DNA from: Betaproteobacteria bacterium
Lineage (GTDB): Bacteria; Pseudomonadota; Gammaproteobacteria; Burkholderiales; Casimicrobiaceae
Assembly: GCA_016717855.1 (NCBI GenBank)
Contig: JADKEV010000003.1
Coordinates: 221,405-285,404 of the forward strand
Direction of reading: 5' to 3'
Length of the DNA stretch: 64,000 nucleotides
The notes below the pieces were generated by a model. The model did not search any database. It was not told where the DNA came from and saw nothing but the letters and a program-made list of their open reading frames with translations. Both the position numbers and the translations under genes were made by a program. Below, piece after piece: positions 43,554 to 52,441 of the stretch. How positions within the stretch are numbered: position 1 is the stretch's first letter; the number at the start of each line of letters is the position of its first letter.

Positions 43554-44546
43554 TCAGGCATTCATCCGCACGATGCGCCCTTCGCGCCACGACGTGGTCG
43601 CGGCGTCGGCGAGTTCCAGCGCCTTGACGCCGTCGGCGATGGTGGTGCGCAGCTGCTCGGCGCCGGAGAGCACCGCGAAGAAGTGCGACATCTCGGCCGC
43701 GTACGCGGCGCGGTAGCGTTCGAGAAAGAAGTGCTCGGGCAGGTCGCGGCTGACGGCCCGGGTCGTGCTCGCGACCACCTCGGTCGGCGCGTGGTTGCCC
43801 GCCTGCAGCATCCCGCCGCTGCCCAGCACTTCGAAGCGCTGGTCGTAGCCGTACGCGGCGCGGCGCGAAGTGTTGATCTGGCACAGCCGGCCCTTCTTCG
43901 TCTGTATCGTCACCGCCGTCGAATCGCCGTCGCCCGCCTCGGCGATGCCCGGGTCGGTCAGGCACGACGCGCTTGCGTGGATCGTCTCCGGGTCGTCTTC
44001 CAGTATCCAGCGGAAGATGTCGAAGTCGTGGATCAGCATGTCCTTGAAGATCCCGCCCGAACTCTTGATGTAGGGAATCGGCGGCGCGCCGGGATCGCGG
44101 CTGGTCACGATCAGCATCTCCGGCGTGCCGATCTCGCCGGTCGCGAGCCGCGCCTTGAGCGCGGAAAAGGTCGGGTCGAAGCGGCGCTGGAAGCCGATCA
44201 TGCAGGTCACGCCCGCCTTTTCGACCGCGGCCGCGCAGGCGCGCGCCCGGGCGACGTCGAGATCCACCGGCTTTTCGCAGAAGATCTGCTTGCCCGCGGC
44301 GGCGGCGGCCAGGATCAGGTCCGCATGGGTGTCGGTGTAGGAACAGATCATCACGGCCTTGATCTTGTCGTCGCCGAAGATCTGCTCCACCGATGCGACC
44401 TGCGCGCCCAGCTTCGCGGCGAGCGCGTTCGCTGCCTGGGTATTGGGGTCGAAGACATGGGCCAGGCGCACGCCCGGCGACTTCGCTGCATTGCCCGCGT
44501 GGATGTTGCCGATGCGGCCAGCCCCGAAAACTGCGACGTCGATCAT
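43554..44546 (-). CDS. iolG: Inositol 2-dehydrogenase
   Basis: A 330-residue Gfo/Idh/MocA oxidoreductase that oxidises myo-inositol to 2-keto-myo-inositol with NAD+, the first step of inositol catabolism. The Rossmann motif VAVFGAGRIGNIHAGN opens the protein; the catalytic lysine is in FCEKPVDLDV (EKP, about residue 96), and the second conserved pair lies in MLIHDFDIFRWIL (HDxD, about residue 175). Assignment to IolG comes from these features plus position: the gene is divergent from iolC with 189 bases between. A palindromic repeat pair in that gap may carry the control sites. Length and motifs are intact, with no frameshift. Confidence 0.92.
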   Translation of the reverse strand: MIDVAVFGAGRIGNIHAGNAAKSPGVRLAHVFDPNTQAANALAAKLGAQVASVEQIFGDDKIKAVMICSYTDTHADLILAAAAAGKQIFCEKPVDLDVARARACAAAVEKAGVTCMIGFQRRFDPTFSALKARLATGEIGTPEMLIVTSRDPGAPPIPYIKSSGGIFKDMLIHDFDIFRWILEDDPETIHASASCLTDPGIAEAGDGDSTAVTIQTKKGRLCQINTSRRAAYGYDQRFEVLGSGGMLQAGNHAPTEVVASTTRAVSRDLPEHFFLERYRAAYAAEMSHFFAVLSGAEQLRTTIADGVKALELADAATTSWREGRIVRMNA

Positions 44547-44658
44547 GATTTTCCTCGCTCTGATTGCGGTGCCGGTCGCACCGATGGGATAATGGGCGCA
44601 TATGGTACCGCGTTCAAACGGGAGCAGACCACGGTCACCGTCACCTGGCAATGCCCTA

Positions 44659-44715
44659 ATGGGGTCAGACCCCAATGACCATCTGCCTGTGCCCAATCGG
44701 GGTCTGACCCCAATT
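44659..44715. repeat. Pair of GGGGTC-N-GACCCC palindromes in the iolG-iolC gap
   Basis: Two 13-bp palindromes, GGGGTCAGACCCC (44661-44673) and GGGGTCTGACCCC (44699-44711), each flanked by AAT/ATT, lie 38 bp apart, the second 24 bases before the iolC start. They could be an operator for an inositol regulator or members of a dispersed intergenic repeat family; a fragment of the same motif forms the end of the lyase gene at 37983-37998. Confidence 0.65.
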
Positions 44716-44735
44716 ACGATGAGACAAATTTCCCC

Positions 44736-46719
44736 ATGAAGAACTCGACGCGCTTTGCCGCGGGGCGGCGCCTGGACATCATCTGCCTGGGACGCCTGGG
44801 CGCGGACTTCTATGCGCAGCAGATCGGCGCGCGGCTGGAGGACGTGGCGAGCTTCGCCAAGTACCTCGGCGGCTCGTCGGCCAACACCGCGTTCGGCTGC
44901 GCGCGGCTGGGGCTGAAGGCTGCCATGGTCTCGCGGATCGGCGACGACGCGATGGGGCGCTTCCTGGTCGAGACGCTGGCGAAGGAGGGCTGCGACGTTT
45001 CGCACGTGGGCGTCGACCCGCAGCGGCTCACCGCCGGCGTCGTGCTGGGGATCAAGGACCGCGACACGTTCCCGCTGATCTTCCTGCGCGAGAACTGCGC
45101 CGACATGGCGATTCCCGAGACCGAAGTTGCCGCCGAATTCATCGCCGAGTCGCGCGCGCTGCTGATCACCGGCACGCACTTTTCGACCGCGCACGTGCAC
45201 CGCGTGAGCACGCTCGCGCTCCAGCGCGCCCGTGCCCACGACGTGCGCACGGTGCTCGACATCGACTACCGGCCCGTGCTGTGGGGCCTGACCCGGCGCG
45301 GCGACGGCGAGACGCGGTTCATCGCCAGCGACACCGTGACCGCGCACATGGCGGGAATACTGCCGCTGTTCGACCTGGTAATCGGCACCCAGGAGGAATT
45401 CGCGATCGCCGGCGGCAGCACCGAGATCATGACGGCGCTGGCCGCCGTGCGCGAGGTCACCAAGGCGACGCTGGTCGTCAAGCGCGGCCCGATGGGCTGC
45501 GCGGTGATTGACGGCCCCATCCCCGCATCGCTGGACGCCGCGTTCAACGGCCGCGGCGTGACGGTCGAAGTCCTGAACGTGCTGGGCGCGGGCGATGCGT
45601 TCTCGGCCGGATTCATGTCCGGCTGGGTGCGCGGCGAAGACTACGACGCGTGCAGCCGCTACGCGAACGCGTGCGGCGCGCTGGTCGTCTCGCGCCACGG
45701 CTGCGCCCCGGCGATGCCCACCCGGGTCGAGCTCGACCACTACCTGGCCAATGCGCACCGGATACCGCGTCCCGACCGCGACGCGGAGCTCACCCGCCTG
45801 CACCGGGTGAGCGCGCCGCGCACGCCGCGCGACGAGCTGTTCATCTTCGCGTTCGATCACCGCGATCCGTTCTTCGAACTCGCGCGCGAAACCGGCGCCG
45901 CGGAAGGCCGGATTCCGGCGCTCAAGAAACTGCTGGTGCGTGCGGTCGGGGAAACCGAAAGCGCGCGCGGCCTGCAGGGCAGGGTGGGCCTGCTGTGCGA
46001 CGACCGCTACGGCCAGGACGCGCTCAACGCGGCGACCGGCCGCGGCTGGTGGGTGGGGCGTCCGGTCGAGTTGCCCGGATCGAATCCGCTGGTGTTCGAG
46101 CACGGGCGCTCGGTCGGCACGACGCTGATCGCGTGGCCGGTCGAGCAGGTCGTCAAGTGCCTGGTCGCGTTCCATCCGGACGACGAGATCGAGAACCGGC
46201 TGGAGAACGAGGCGCAGTTGCGCACGCTCTACGACGCGGTGCAGGTCAGCGGCCACGAATTGCTGATCGAGATCGTGCCGCCGAAGCACCTGCCCGACGG
46301 CCCCGGCATCCTGCTGCGCGCCATGCAACGTCTGTACAACCTGGGCATCTATCCGGAGTGGTGGAAGCTGCCGCCGCCCGCCGCCGGGCGAGTGGCCGGC
46401 GATCGACGCGCTGATCGCCGCGCGCGATCCGTATTGCCGGGGCGTCGTGCTGCTGGGCCTGAACGCGCCGATCGAGCAGCTCGCGGGCGGCTTCGCCGAC
46501 GCGCGGCGCAGCCGGTCCTGCCGCGGCTTCGCGGTCGGGCGCACGATCTTCCACGAACCGGCGCGGGCATGGCTGGCCGCGCAGAGCGGCGCGGCCGGCG
46601 GCAATGACGCGATCGACGCCGCACTGATCGCCGCGGTCCGCCGGAACTACGAAACGCTGATCGATGCGTGGCTCGCAGCGCGTCCCGCGGGCGCGGGCAA
46701 GGTAGAGGGAGGGGGCTGA
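44736..46719 (+). CDS. iolC: 5-dehydro-2-deoxygluconokinase fused to DUF2090 domain, one-base frameshift
   Basis: Residues about 1-320 are a PfkB kinase (KYLGGSSANTAFGCARLG near residue 42; NVLGAGDAFSAGFMSGW with the catalytic aspartate near 290) that phosphorylates 5-dehydro-2-deoxygluconate. Residues about 365-655 form a DUF2090 domain (ELFIFAFDHRDPFFEL at its start), fused to IolC in many proteobacteria and thought to supply the following aldol cleavage. The frame breaks near 46370-46390 in GC-rich sequence (PEWWKLPPP, then PGEWPAIDALIAARDP in the other frame) and continues to a TGA at 46717-46719 that overlaps the iolD start. It is the first gene of the plus-strand iol operon. No strong ribosome site precedes ATG 44736. 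Confidence 0.9.
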
Positions 46720-48581
46720 TGAACACGATACGCCTGACCATGGCGCAGGCGCTGGTCCGCTACCTGGCCGCGCAGCGCACCTTGTGGGATGGACACGAAG
46801 TGCCGCTGTTCGGCGGTGTCTGGGCGATCTTCGGCCACGGCAACGTGGTCGGCCTGGGCGAGGCGTTGTACGGGCAGCGCGCGGTGCTGCCCACGTACCG
46901 CGCGCACAACGAGCAGGCGATGGCGCACGCGGCGATCGCCTATGCGAAAGCACATTTCCGGCGGCGGCTGATGGCCTGCACGACCTCGATCGGGCCGGGG
47001 GCGACCAATCTGCTCACCGCCGCCGCGACCGCGCACGTCAACCGGCTGCCGGTGCTGTTCCTGCCCGGCGACGTGTTCGTCTCGCGCGCCCCGGACCCGG
47101 TGCTGCAGCAGGTGGAGGACTTCGGCGATGGCGGGATCTCGGCCAACGATTGCTTCAAGCCGGTGTCCCGCTACTTCGACCGCATCATGGCCCCGGCGCA
47201 GCTGCTCACCGCGCTGCCGCGCGCGATCGCGGTGCTGACCGACCCGGCGCAGTGCGGGCCGGTGACGCTGGCGCTGCCGCAGGACGTCCAGGCGCAGGCG
47301 TTCGACTTTCCAGCGGCGTTCTTTGCGCCGGCGCTGGCCCGCGTGCGCGCGCCGATTCCTGAAGTGATCGAGGTCGAGGCGGCCGCCGACCTGCTGCGCA
47401 CTGCACGGCGCCCGCTGCTGATCGCCGGCGGCGGCGTGCTCTACAGCGACGGCGGCCCGCTCGAACTGCGCCGCTTCGCCGAGACGCACAAGATTCCGGT
47501 GGCGGAGACGCAGGCCGGCAAGAGCGCGTTACCCTGGGATCATCCGCTGCAGGCAGGCGCCATCGGCGTCACCGGCGCGACCGCGGCGAACGCGCTGGCC
47601 AACGCGGCCGACGCAATCATCGCGGTCGGCACCCGGCTGCAGGATTTCACCACCGGGTCGCACACGCTGTTCCCGCAAGCGAAGATCGTGGCGATCAATG
47701 TCGGCGCGTTCGACGCGATCAAGCTGGGTGCGACGCCGGTCGTCGGCGACGCGGCCTCCGCGCTGGCCGCGCTCTCGGCGCAGCTTGCCGACTGGTCGGC
47801 GGGTGGCGACTGGCGCGACCGGGCGCGACGCGAGGGCGACGCCTGGCGCGACACCGTTTCCGGCATCGTCGACGTGCGCGAAGTCGCGCCGCCCGCGCTG
47901 CCCTACGACGGCGAGGTGATCGGCGCGGTGCAGCGCTCGCACCCGGCGTCGGCGGCGCACGACATCGTCGTCTGCGCCGCGGGCACGCTGCCGGGCGAGT
48001 TGCACAAGCTCTGGCGCGCCGCGGTGCCCGGCGGCTATCACGTCGAGTACGGCTATTCGTGCATGGGCTACGAGATCGCCGGCGGCATCGGCGTGAAGAT
48101 GGCGCACCCGGAACGCGAGGTCGTCGTGATGGTCGGCGACGGCAGCTACCTGATGCTCAATTCCGAGATCGCCACGTCGGTGATGCTGGGGATCAAGCTG
48201 CTGATCGTCGTGCAGGACAACCGCGGCTACGGCTGCATCCACCGGCTGCAGGTCGCCTCCGGCGTGCCGGGCTTCAACAACCTGTTCGGCGATTGCGTGC
48301 AGGGCCCCGAGGGCGCGCCGGCGATCGACTTTGCCGCGCATGCGCGCGCGCTGGGCGCGCTGGCCGAGCACGTGGACTCGATCCCGGATCTGGAAGCGGC
48401 GCTGGCCCGGGCACGGCAGGCGACGCGCACCAGCGTCATCGTGATCGACACCGACCCGCTGCGCTCGACCGCGGCTGGCGGCTGGTGGTGGGAAGTCGGG
48501 ATCCCCGAGGTCTCCGACCTGGCCGCGGTGCGCGACGCGCGCGGCGGGTACGAGCAGGGCAAACAAACGCAAAGGCCGTGA
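46719..48581 (+). CDS. iolD: 3D-(3,5/4)-trihydroxycyclohexane-1,2-dione acylhydrolase
   Basis: A 620-residue thiamine diphosphate enzyme that opens the ring of the diketo-inositol intermediate to 5-deoxy-glucuronate. The N-terminal pyrimidine-binding domain has TYRAHNEQAMAHAAIAYAKA with the catalytic glutamate (about residue 64); the C-terminal domain has the ThDP motif MVGDGSYLMLNSEIATSV (GDG...N, about 470). Length and motifs match the family. ATG 46719 overlaps the iolC stop (ATGA), preceded by GAGGGAGGGG. The gene is intact. A 3' part of the same gene, riddled with indels, recurs at 51049-51475. Confidence 0.93.
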   Translation: MNTIRLTMAQALVRYLAAQRTLWDGHEVPLFGGVWAIFGHGNVVGLGEALYGQRAVLPTYRAHNEQAMAHAAIAYAKAHFRRRLMACTTSIGPGATNLLTAAATAHVNRLPVLFLPGDVFVSRAPDPVLQQVEDFGDGGISANDCFKPVSRYFDRIMAPAQLLTALPRAIAVLTDPAQCGPVTLALPQDVQAQAFDFPAAFFAPALARVRAPIPEVIEVEAAADLLRTARRPLLIAGGGVLYSDGGPLELRRFAETHKIPVAETQAGKSALPWDHPLQAGAIGVTGATAANALANAADAIIAVGTRLQDFTTGSHTLFPQAKIVAINVGAFDAIKLGATPVVGDAASALAALSAQLADWSAGGDWRDRARREGDAWRDTVSGIVDVREVAPPALPYDGEVIGAVQRSHPASAAHDIVVCAAGTLPGELHKLWRAAVPGGYHVEYGYSCMGYEIAGGIGVKMAHPEREVVVMVGDGSYLMLNSEIATSVMLGIKLLIVVQDNRGYGCIHRLQVASGVPGFNNLFGDCVQGPEGAPAIDFAAHARALGALAEHVDSIPDLEAALARARQATRTSVIVIDTDPLRSTAAGGWWWEVGIPEVSDLAAVRDARGGYEQGKQTQRP

Positions 48582-48582
48582 C

Positions 48583-49538
48583 ATGGGATTCGACGTGCGC
48601 ATAGGAATCAACCCGATTTCGTGGACCAATGACGACCTGCCTTCGCTGGGCGGCGAGACCCCGCTCGCGACCGCACTGGCCGAAGGCAAGCGGATCGGCT
48701 ACGAGGGTTTCGAATTGGGCAACAAGTTCCCGCGCGAGCCCCAGGCGCTGAAGGCGGTACTGGCTCCCTATGGGCTGGCCTGTGTGTCGGGCTGGTACTC
48801 GGGCGAGCTGGCGCGGCGCTCGGTGGATGAGGAGATCGCCGCGGTCGAGAAGCACCTGACGCTGCTCGCCGCGAACGGCGCGAAAGTCATGGTCTACGGC
48901 GAAGTCGCCGATACGGTGCAGGGCAGCCCGGTGCCGCTGAAACGCCGGCCGCGCTTTCGCAGCGATGCGGAATGGGAACGGTACGGCGAGCGCGTGACCC
49001 GTTTCGCGGGGCACCTGGCGTCGCGCGGGGTCCGCCTGGCCTACCACCATCACATGGGCGCGTACGTCGAGACGCCCGACGACGTGGACCGGCTGATGCG
49101 CCTGACGGGGCCGGAGGTGGGATTGCTGCACGACACAGGACACGCGACGTTTTCCGGCGGCGACGCGCCCACCGAACTGAAGAAGCACGTCGCGCGCGTG
49201 AACCACGTGCACTGCAAGGACGTGCGGCCGAACGTCGCGAAAATGGCGCGCAACCGCGGCTGGAGTTTCCTGACCGCGGTGATCAACGGCGCGTTCAGCA
49301 CACCGGGCGAGGGCTGCGTGGATTTCGCCGCGGTGATCGCGATCCTGCGCGATGCCGGCTACCAGGGCTGGCTGGTGGTCGAGGGCGAGCAGGATCCCGC
49401 GGTCGCGCCGGCCTATCTGTACGCGGACATGGCGTACTGCACGCTGCGCGCGCTGGTCGACGGCAAGTCCGCCGGGAGGCGCGCGGCGGGCGCCGCGGCG
49501 CGGCCGGGCGGCGGGGGACAACCGGGGCGCAGCGATGA
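48583..49538 (+). CDS. iolE: Myo-inosose-2 dehydratase, first copy (indels near the 3' end)
   Basis: A TIM-barrel xylose-isomerase-like enzyme that dehydrates 2-keto-myo-inositol. The start VRIGINPISWTNDDLPSLGG, the YHHHMGAYVETPDDV segment (about residue 152) and GHATFSGGDAP with HCKDVRPNV are typical; VVEGEQDP near residue 265 holds a metal-binding glutamate. Compared with the second copy, the last 20 residues are scrambled by small indels from about 49470 (GKSAGRRAAG against GKSADEARAAG), so that the frame runs on into iolB and creates an apparent 627-residue fusion. The true stop should overlap the iolB ATG at 49535. It directly follows iolD (one base between). Confidence 0.88.
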
Positions 49539-50305
49539 GCGGGCGTCTGCTGGTCAAGGCCGCGCGCGAGGCCGCAGCATCGCGCACGTGACGCCGGAAT
49601 CCGCCGGCTGGCGCTATGTCGGCTTCGAAGCGCTGCGCCTGGGGCCGGGCGAGAAGTTCGAAGCCAGGACGGGGCCGCGCGAGCTGTGCATCGTCGTCGT
49701 GTCCGGCCATGTGTCCGTCGCCAGCGGCGAGTTGTCGTGGAACAGCCTGGGCAACCGCGCCAGCCCGTTCGAGGATGTCGCGCCGTACGCGGTCTACCTG
49801 CCGCCCGGGCGCGACGTGCGCATCGCCGCTGAGGACGCTGCGGAAGTCGCGCTGTGCTGGGCGCCGGCGAAACAGGGCGTCGCCCCGCGCCTGATCGAGC
49901 CCGCGACGATGAAGCGGACCGTGCGCGGCCAGGGGTCGAACACCCGTTACGTCCGCGACATCCTGCCGCAGGACGAGCCGGCCGAATCGCTGCTGGTGGT
50001 CGAGGTGATCACGCCGCCGGGCAATGCGTCGAGCTACCCGCCGCACAAGCATGACACCGATCAGCTGCCGGTGGAGAGTTCGCTGGAGGAGACGTACTAC
50101 CACCGGCTCGATCCGCCGCAGGGCTTCGCCTTCCAGCGCGTCTATACCGACGACCGCAGCATCGACGAGGCGATGACCGTCGAGAACCGCGATGTGGTGA
50201 TGGTGCCGCGCGGCTACCATCCGGTCGTCGTCCCGCACGGCTACACGTCGTACTACCTGAACGTGATGGCGGGACCGAAGCGCGTCTGGCACTTCCACAA
50301 CGATC
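49535..50305 (+). pseudogene. iolB: 5-deoxy-glucuronate isomerase, first copy, frameshifted and 3'-truncated
   Basis: From ATG 49535 the frame reads MSGRLLVKAARE and then shifts: one base is missing near 49570 (GAGGCCG here, GAAGGCCG in the second copy), after which the normal IolB sequence continues in the iolE frame (SIAHVTPESAGWRYVGFEAL to VWHFHNDP). Homology to the second copy ends at about 50305, where a piece of a PIN-like gene begins, so the last about 20-25 residues are missing. IolB isomerises 5-deoxy-glucuronate to 5-dehydro-2-deoxygluconate. As sequenced it could not make a full protein. Confidence 0.8.
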
Positions 50306-50644
50306 CGGCGGAGTGTGTAGTGCTCTACCTACGATCTGGATTTCAGTGCGGTTCTCTCCGCTACTCACGGCGAAAAGCCAAGCGTCGTGCAAGTTCGCGC
50401 CGAGGATGTCAGTCCGGAAGCCATCGGTCGACAGATCATCGCCGCCCTCAAGCAGATGAGCCCTGAGCTGAACCATGGTGCGTTGATCACCGTCGAACCT
50501 AACCGCACTCGCTTGCGCCTCCTGCCTTTGCGGTTGCGCGACCAGGACCAATTGATCAAACCCATCGATGCCGGGCTTGCCAGCGCGCGTGCGCCACGGA
50601 TGGTCAATCAAAGTCGAAATCGATGCCCCCCTGGATCCCGCTGA
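50306..50644 (+). pseudogene. DUF5615-like PIN-type toxin, 5'-truncated fragment
   Basis: After the break in iolB the plus strand encodes YDLDFSAVLSATHGEKPSVV, QVRAEDVSPEAIGRQIIAAL and GALITVEPNRTRLRLLPL, which match the second half of DUF5615 (Mut7-C-like PIN fold) proteins, usually toxins paired with a DUF433 antitoxin. The first half, with the N-terminal active-site acid, is absent, and a one-base irregularity lies near 50322. The C-terminal tail to the stop at 50644 is longer than usual. No antitoxin gene is visible. Confidence 0.6.
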
Positions 50645-50710
50645 CGAGTGACGCTGTCCAGGCACGTGCGGTTTCGAAGCGAATGAGCAGGCTGGCGCCG
50701 GGCGCCGGCA

Positions 50711-51047
50711 TCAAACGGGCATGACGAGTTCCGAGTAGGCAGCGAGCTGGCCATCAGCGGTCATGAGCCGCAACGGTTCGCTCATCGCCTGCGCGATGAG
50801 CAACCGGTCGAACGGGTCGCCATGGATGTCCGGTAGTTCGCGCATCATTGCGGCGTGGGTGGCACGTACCGGCAACTCGATGAACCCGCTGGCCTGGATC
50901 TCCGAGGCCAGCAGATTCACGTCGACGTCCAGCTTGCCCAGGCGGGTTTTGATCGCCGCTTCCTTTCAGGATCTTGCCGCACTCACGAAAACGTCGTCGG
51001 CGTCGAGTATTGCCTGGCGCGCCGCCATCTTGAGCTTGCGGCTGTAA
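50711..51047 (-). pseudogene. VapC-like PIN domain toxin, 5'-truncated and frameshifted
   Basis: On the minus strand NYSRKLKMAARQAILDADDVFVS, here broken as NYSRKLKMAARQ and AILDADDVFVS, is followed after an indel near 50970 by AIKTRLGKLDVDVNLLASEI and IELPVRATHAAMMRELPDIH, then GDPFDRLLIAQAMSEPLRLM and a stop at 50711. This is the C-terminal two-thirds of a type II VapC toxin with the conserved DPFDR acid. The N-terminus with the first catalytic aspartate is missing; the break is exactly where the second iolD fragment begins (about 51048). Confidence 0.65.
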
Positions 51048-51048
51048 T

Positions 51049-51475
51049 TCGATCGCCACGTCGGTGATGCTGGGGATCAGCAGCTGATCGTGGTGCCGGG
51101 ACAACCGCGGCTGGCTGACTCCACCGGCTGCGGAGTCGCCTCCGGTGTGCCGGGCTTCAACAACCTGTTTCGGCGAGTGCGTGCGGGGCCCGAGGGCGCG
51201 CCGGCGATCGACTTTGCCGCGCATGCCGCGCGCTGGAGCGCGCTGGCCGAAGCACGTGGACTCGATCCCAGAGCTGGAAGCGGCGCTGGCCCGGGCGCGT
51301 GCAGGCGACGCGCACCACCGTCATCGTGATCGACACCGACCCGCTGCGCTCGACCGCGGCTGGCGGGCTGGTGGTGGGAAGTCAGGATCACCGAGGTTTC
51401 CGACCTGGCCGCGGTGCGCGACGCGCGCGGCGGGTACGAGGCAGGGCAAACAAACGCAAAGGCCGTGACCCCGGG
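51049..51475 (+). pseudogene. iolD: iolD second copy, 3' fragment with many indels
   Basis: The sequence aligns with 48171-48581 of the intact iolD (beginning GATCGCCACGTCGGTGATGC) but carries roughly a dozen single-base insertions and substitutions, for example GTTTCGGCGAGTG against GTTCGGCGATTG. The first about 480 codons are absent. The stop and the following iolE ATG are also altered (GACCCCGGGGATTC against GACATGGGATTC). Confidence 0.85.
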
Positions 51476-51483
51476 GATTCGAC

Positions 51484-52441
51484 GTGCGCATAGGAATCAA
51501 CCCGATTTCGTGGACCAATGACGACCTGCCTTCGCTGGGCGGCGAGACCTCGCTCGAAACCGCGCTGGCCGAAGGCAGGCGGATCGGCTACGAGGGATTC
51601 GAATTGGGCAACAAGTTTCCGCGCGAGCCCGAGGCGCTGAAGGCGGTGCTGGCGCCGTATGGGCTGGCCTGCGTGTCGGGCTGGTACTCGGGCGAGCTGG
51701 CGCGGCGTTCGGTGGAAGAGGAAATCGCCGCGGTCGAGAAGCACCTGGCGCTGCTCGCGGCGAACGGCGCGAAAGTCATGGTCTACGGCGAAGTCGCCGA
51801 CACGGTCCAGGGCAGCCCGGTGCCGCTGAAGCGCCGGCCGCGCTTTCGCAGCGATGCGGAGTGGGAACGGTACGGCGAGCGCGTGACCCGTTTCGCGCGG
51901 CACCTGGCGTCGCGCGGGCGTCCGACTCGCCTACCACCATCACATGGGCGCGTACGTCGAGACGCCCGACGACGTGGACCGGCTGATGCGCCTGACCGGG
52001 CCCGAGGTGGGACTGCTGCACGACACCGGGCACGCGACGTTTTCCGGCGGCGACGCGCCCACCGAACTGAAGAAGCACGTCGCGCGCGTGAACCACGTGC
52101 ACTGCAAGGACGTGCGGCCGAACGTCGCGAAAATGGCGCGCAACCGCGGCTGGAGTTTCCTCACCGCGGTGATCAACGGCGCGTTCAGCACTCCGGGCGA
52201 GGGCTGCGTGGATTTCGCCGCGGTGATCGCCATCCTGCGCGATGCGGGCTACCAGGGCTGGCTGGTGGTCGAGGGCGAGCAGGATCCCGCGGTCGCGCCG
52301 GCGTACCTGTACGCCGACATGGCGTACTGCACGCTGCGCGCACTGGTCGACGGCAAGTCCGCCGACGAGGCACGCGCGGCGGGCGCCGTGGCGCGGGCCG
52401 GGCGGCGGCCGGAGATGGGGCAACCGGGAGCGCGGCAATGA
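51484..52441 (+). pseudogene. iolE: iolE second copy, start lost and one frameshift
   Basis: Homologous to 48592-49538 with scattered, mainly synonymous differences. The start codon is destroyed by the preceding indel; the coding sequence begins in frame as VRIGINPISWTNDDLPSLGG with a GTG at 51484 that could initiate. One extra base near 51915 (GGGCGTCCGACTCG against GGGGTCCGCCTGG) shifts the frame; the rest continues from 51944 as MGAYVETPDDVDR to GQPGARQ and a TGA at 52439-52441, four bases into iolB. Its C-terminus is cleaner than that of the first copy. Had the two indels been absent this would be a complete dehydratase. Confidence 0.8.

Noticed and set aside
48583..50466. IolE-IolB fusion protein of 627 residues
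   Set aside because: It results from two offsetting indels; the second copy shows separate genes with ATGA overlap.
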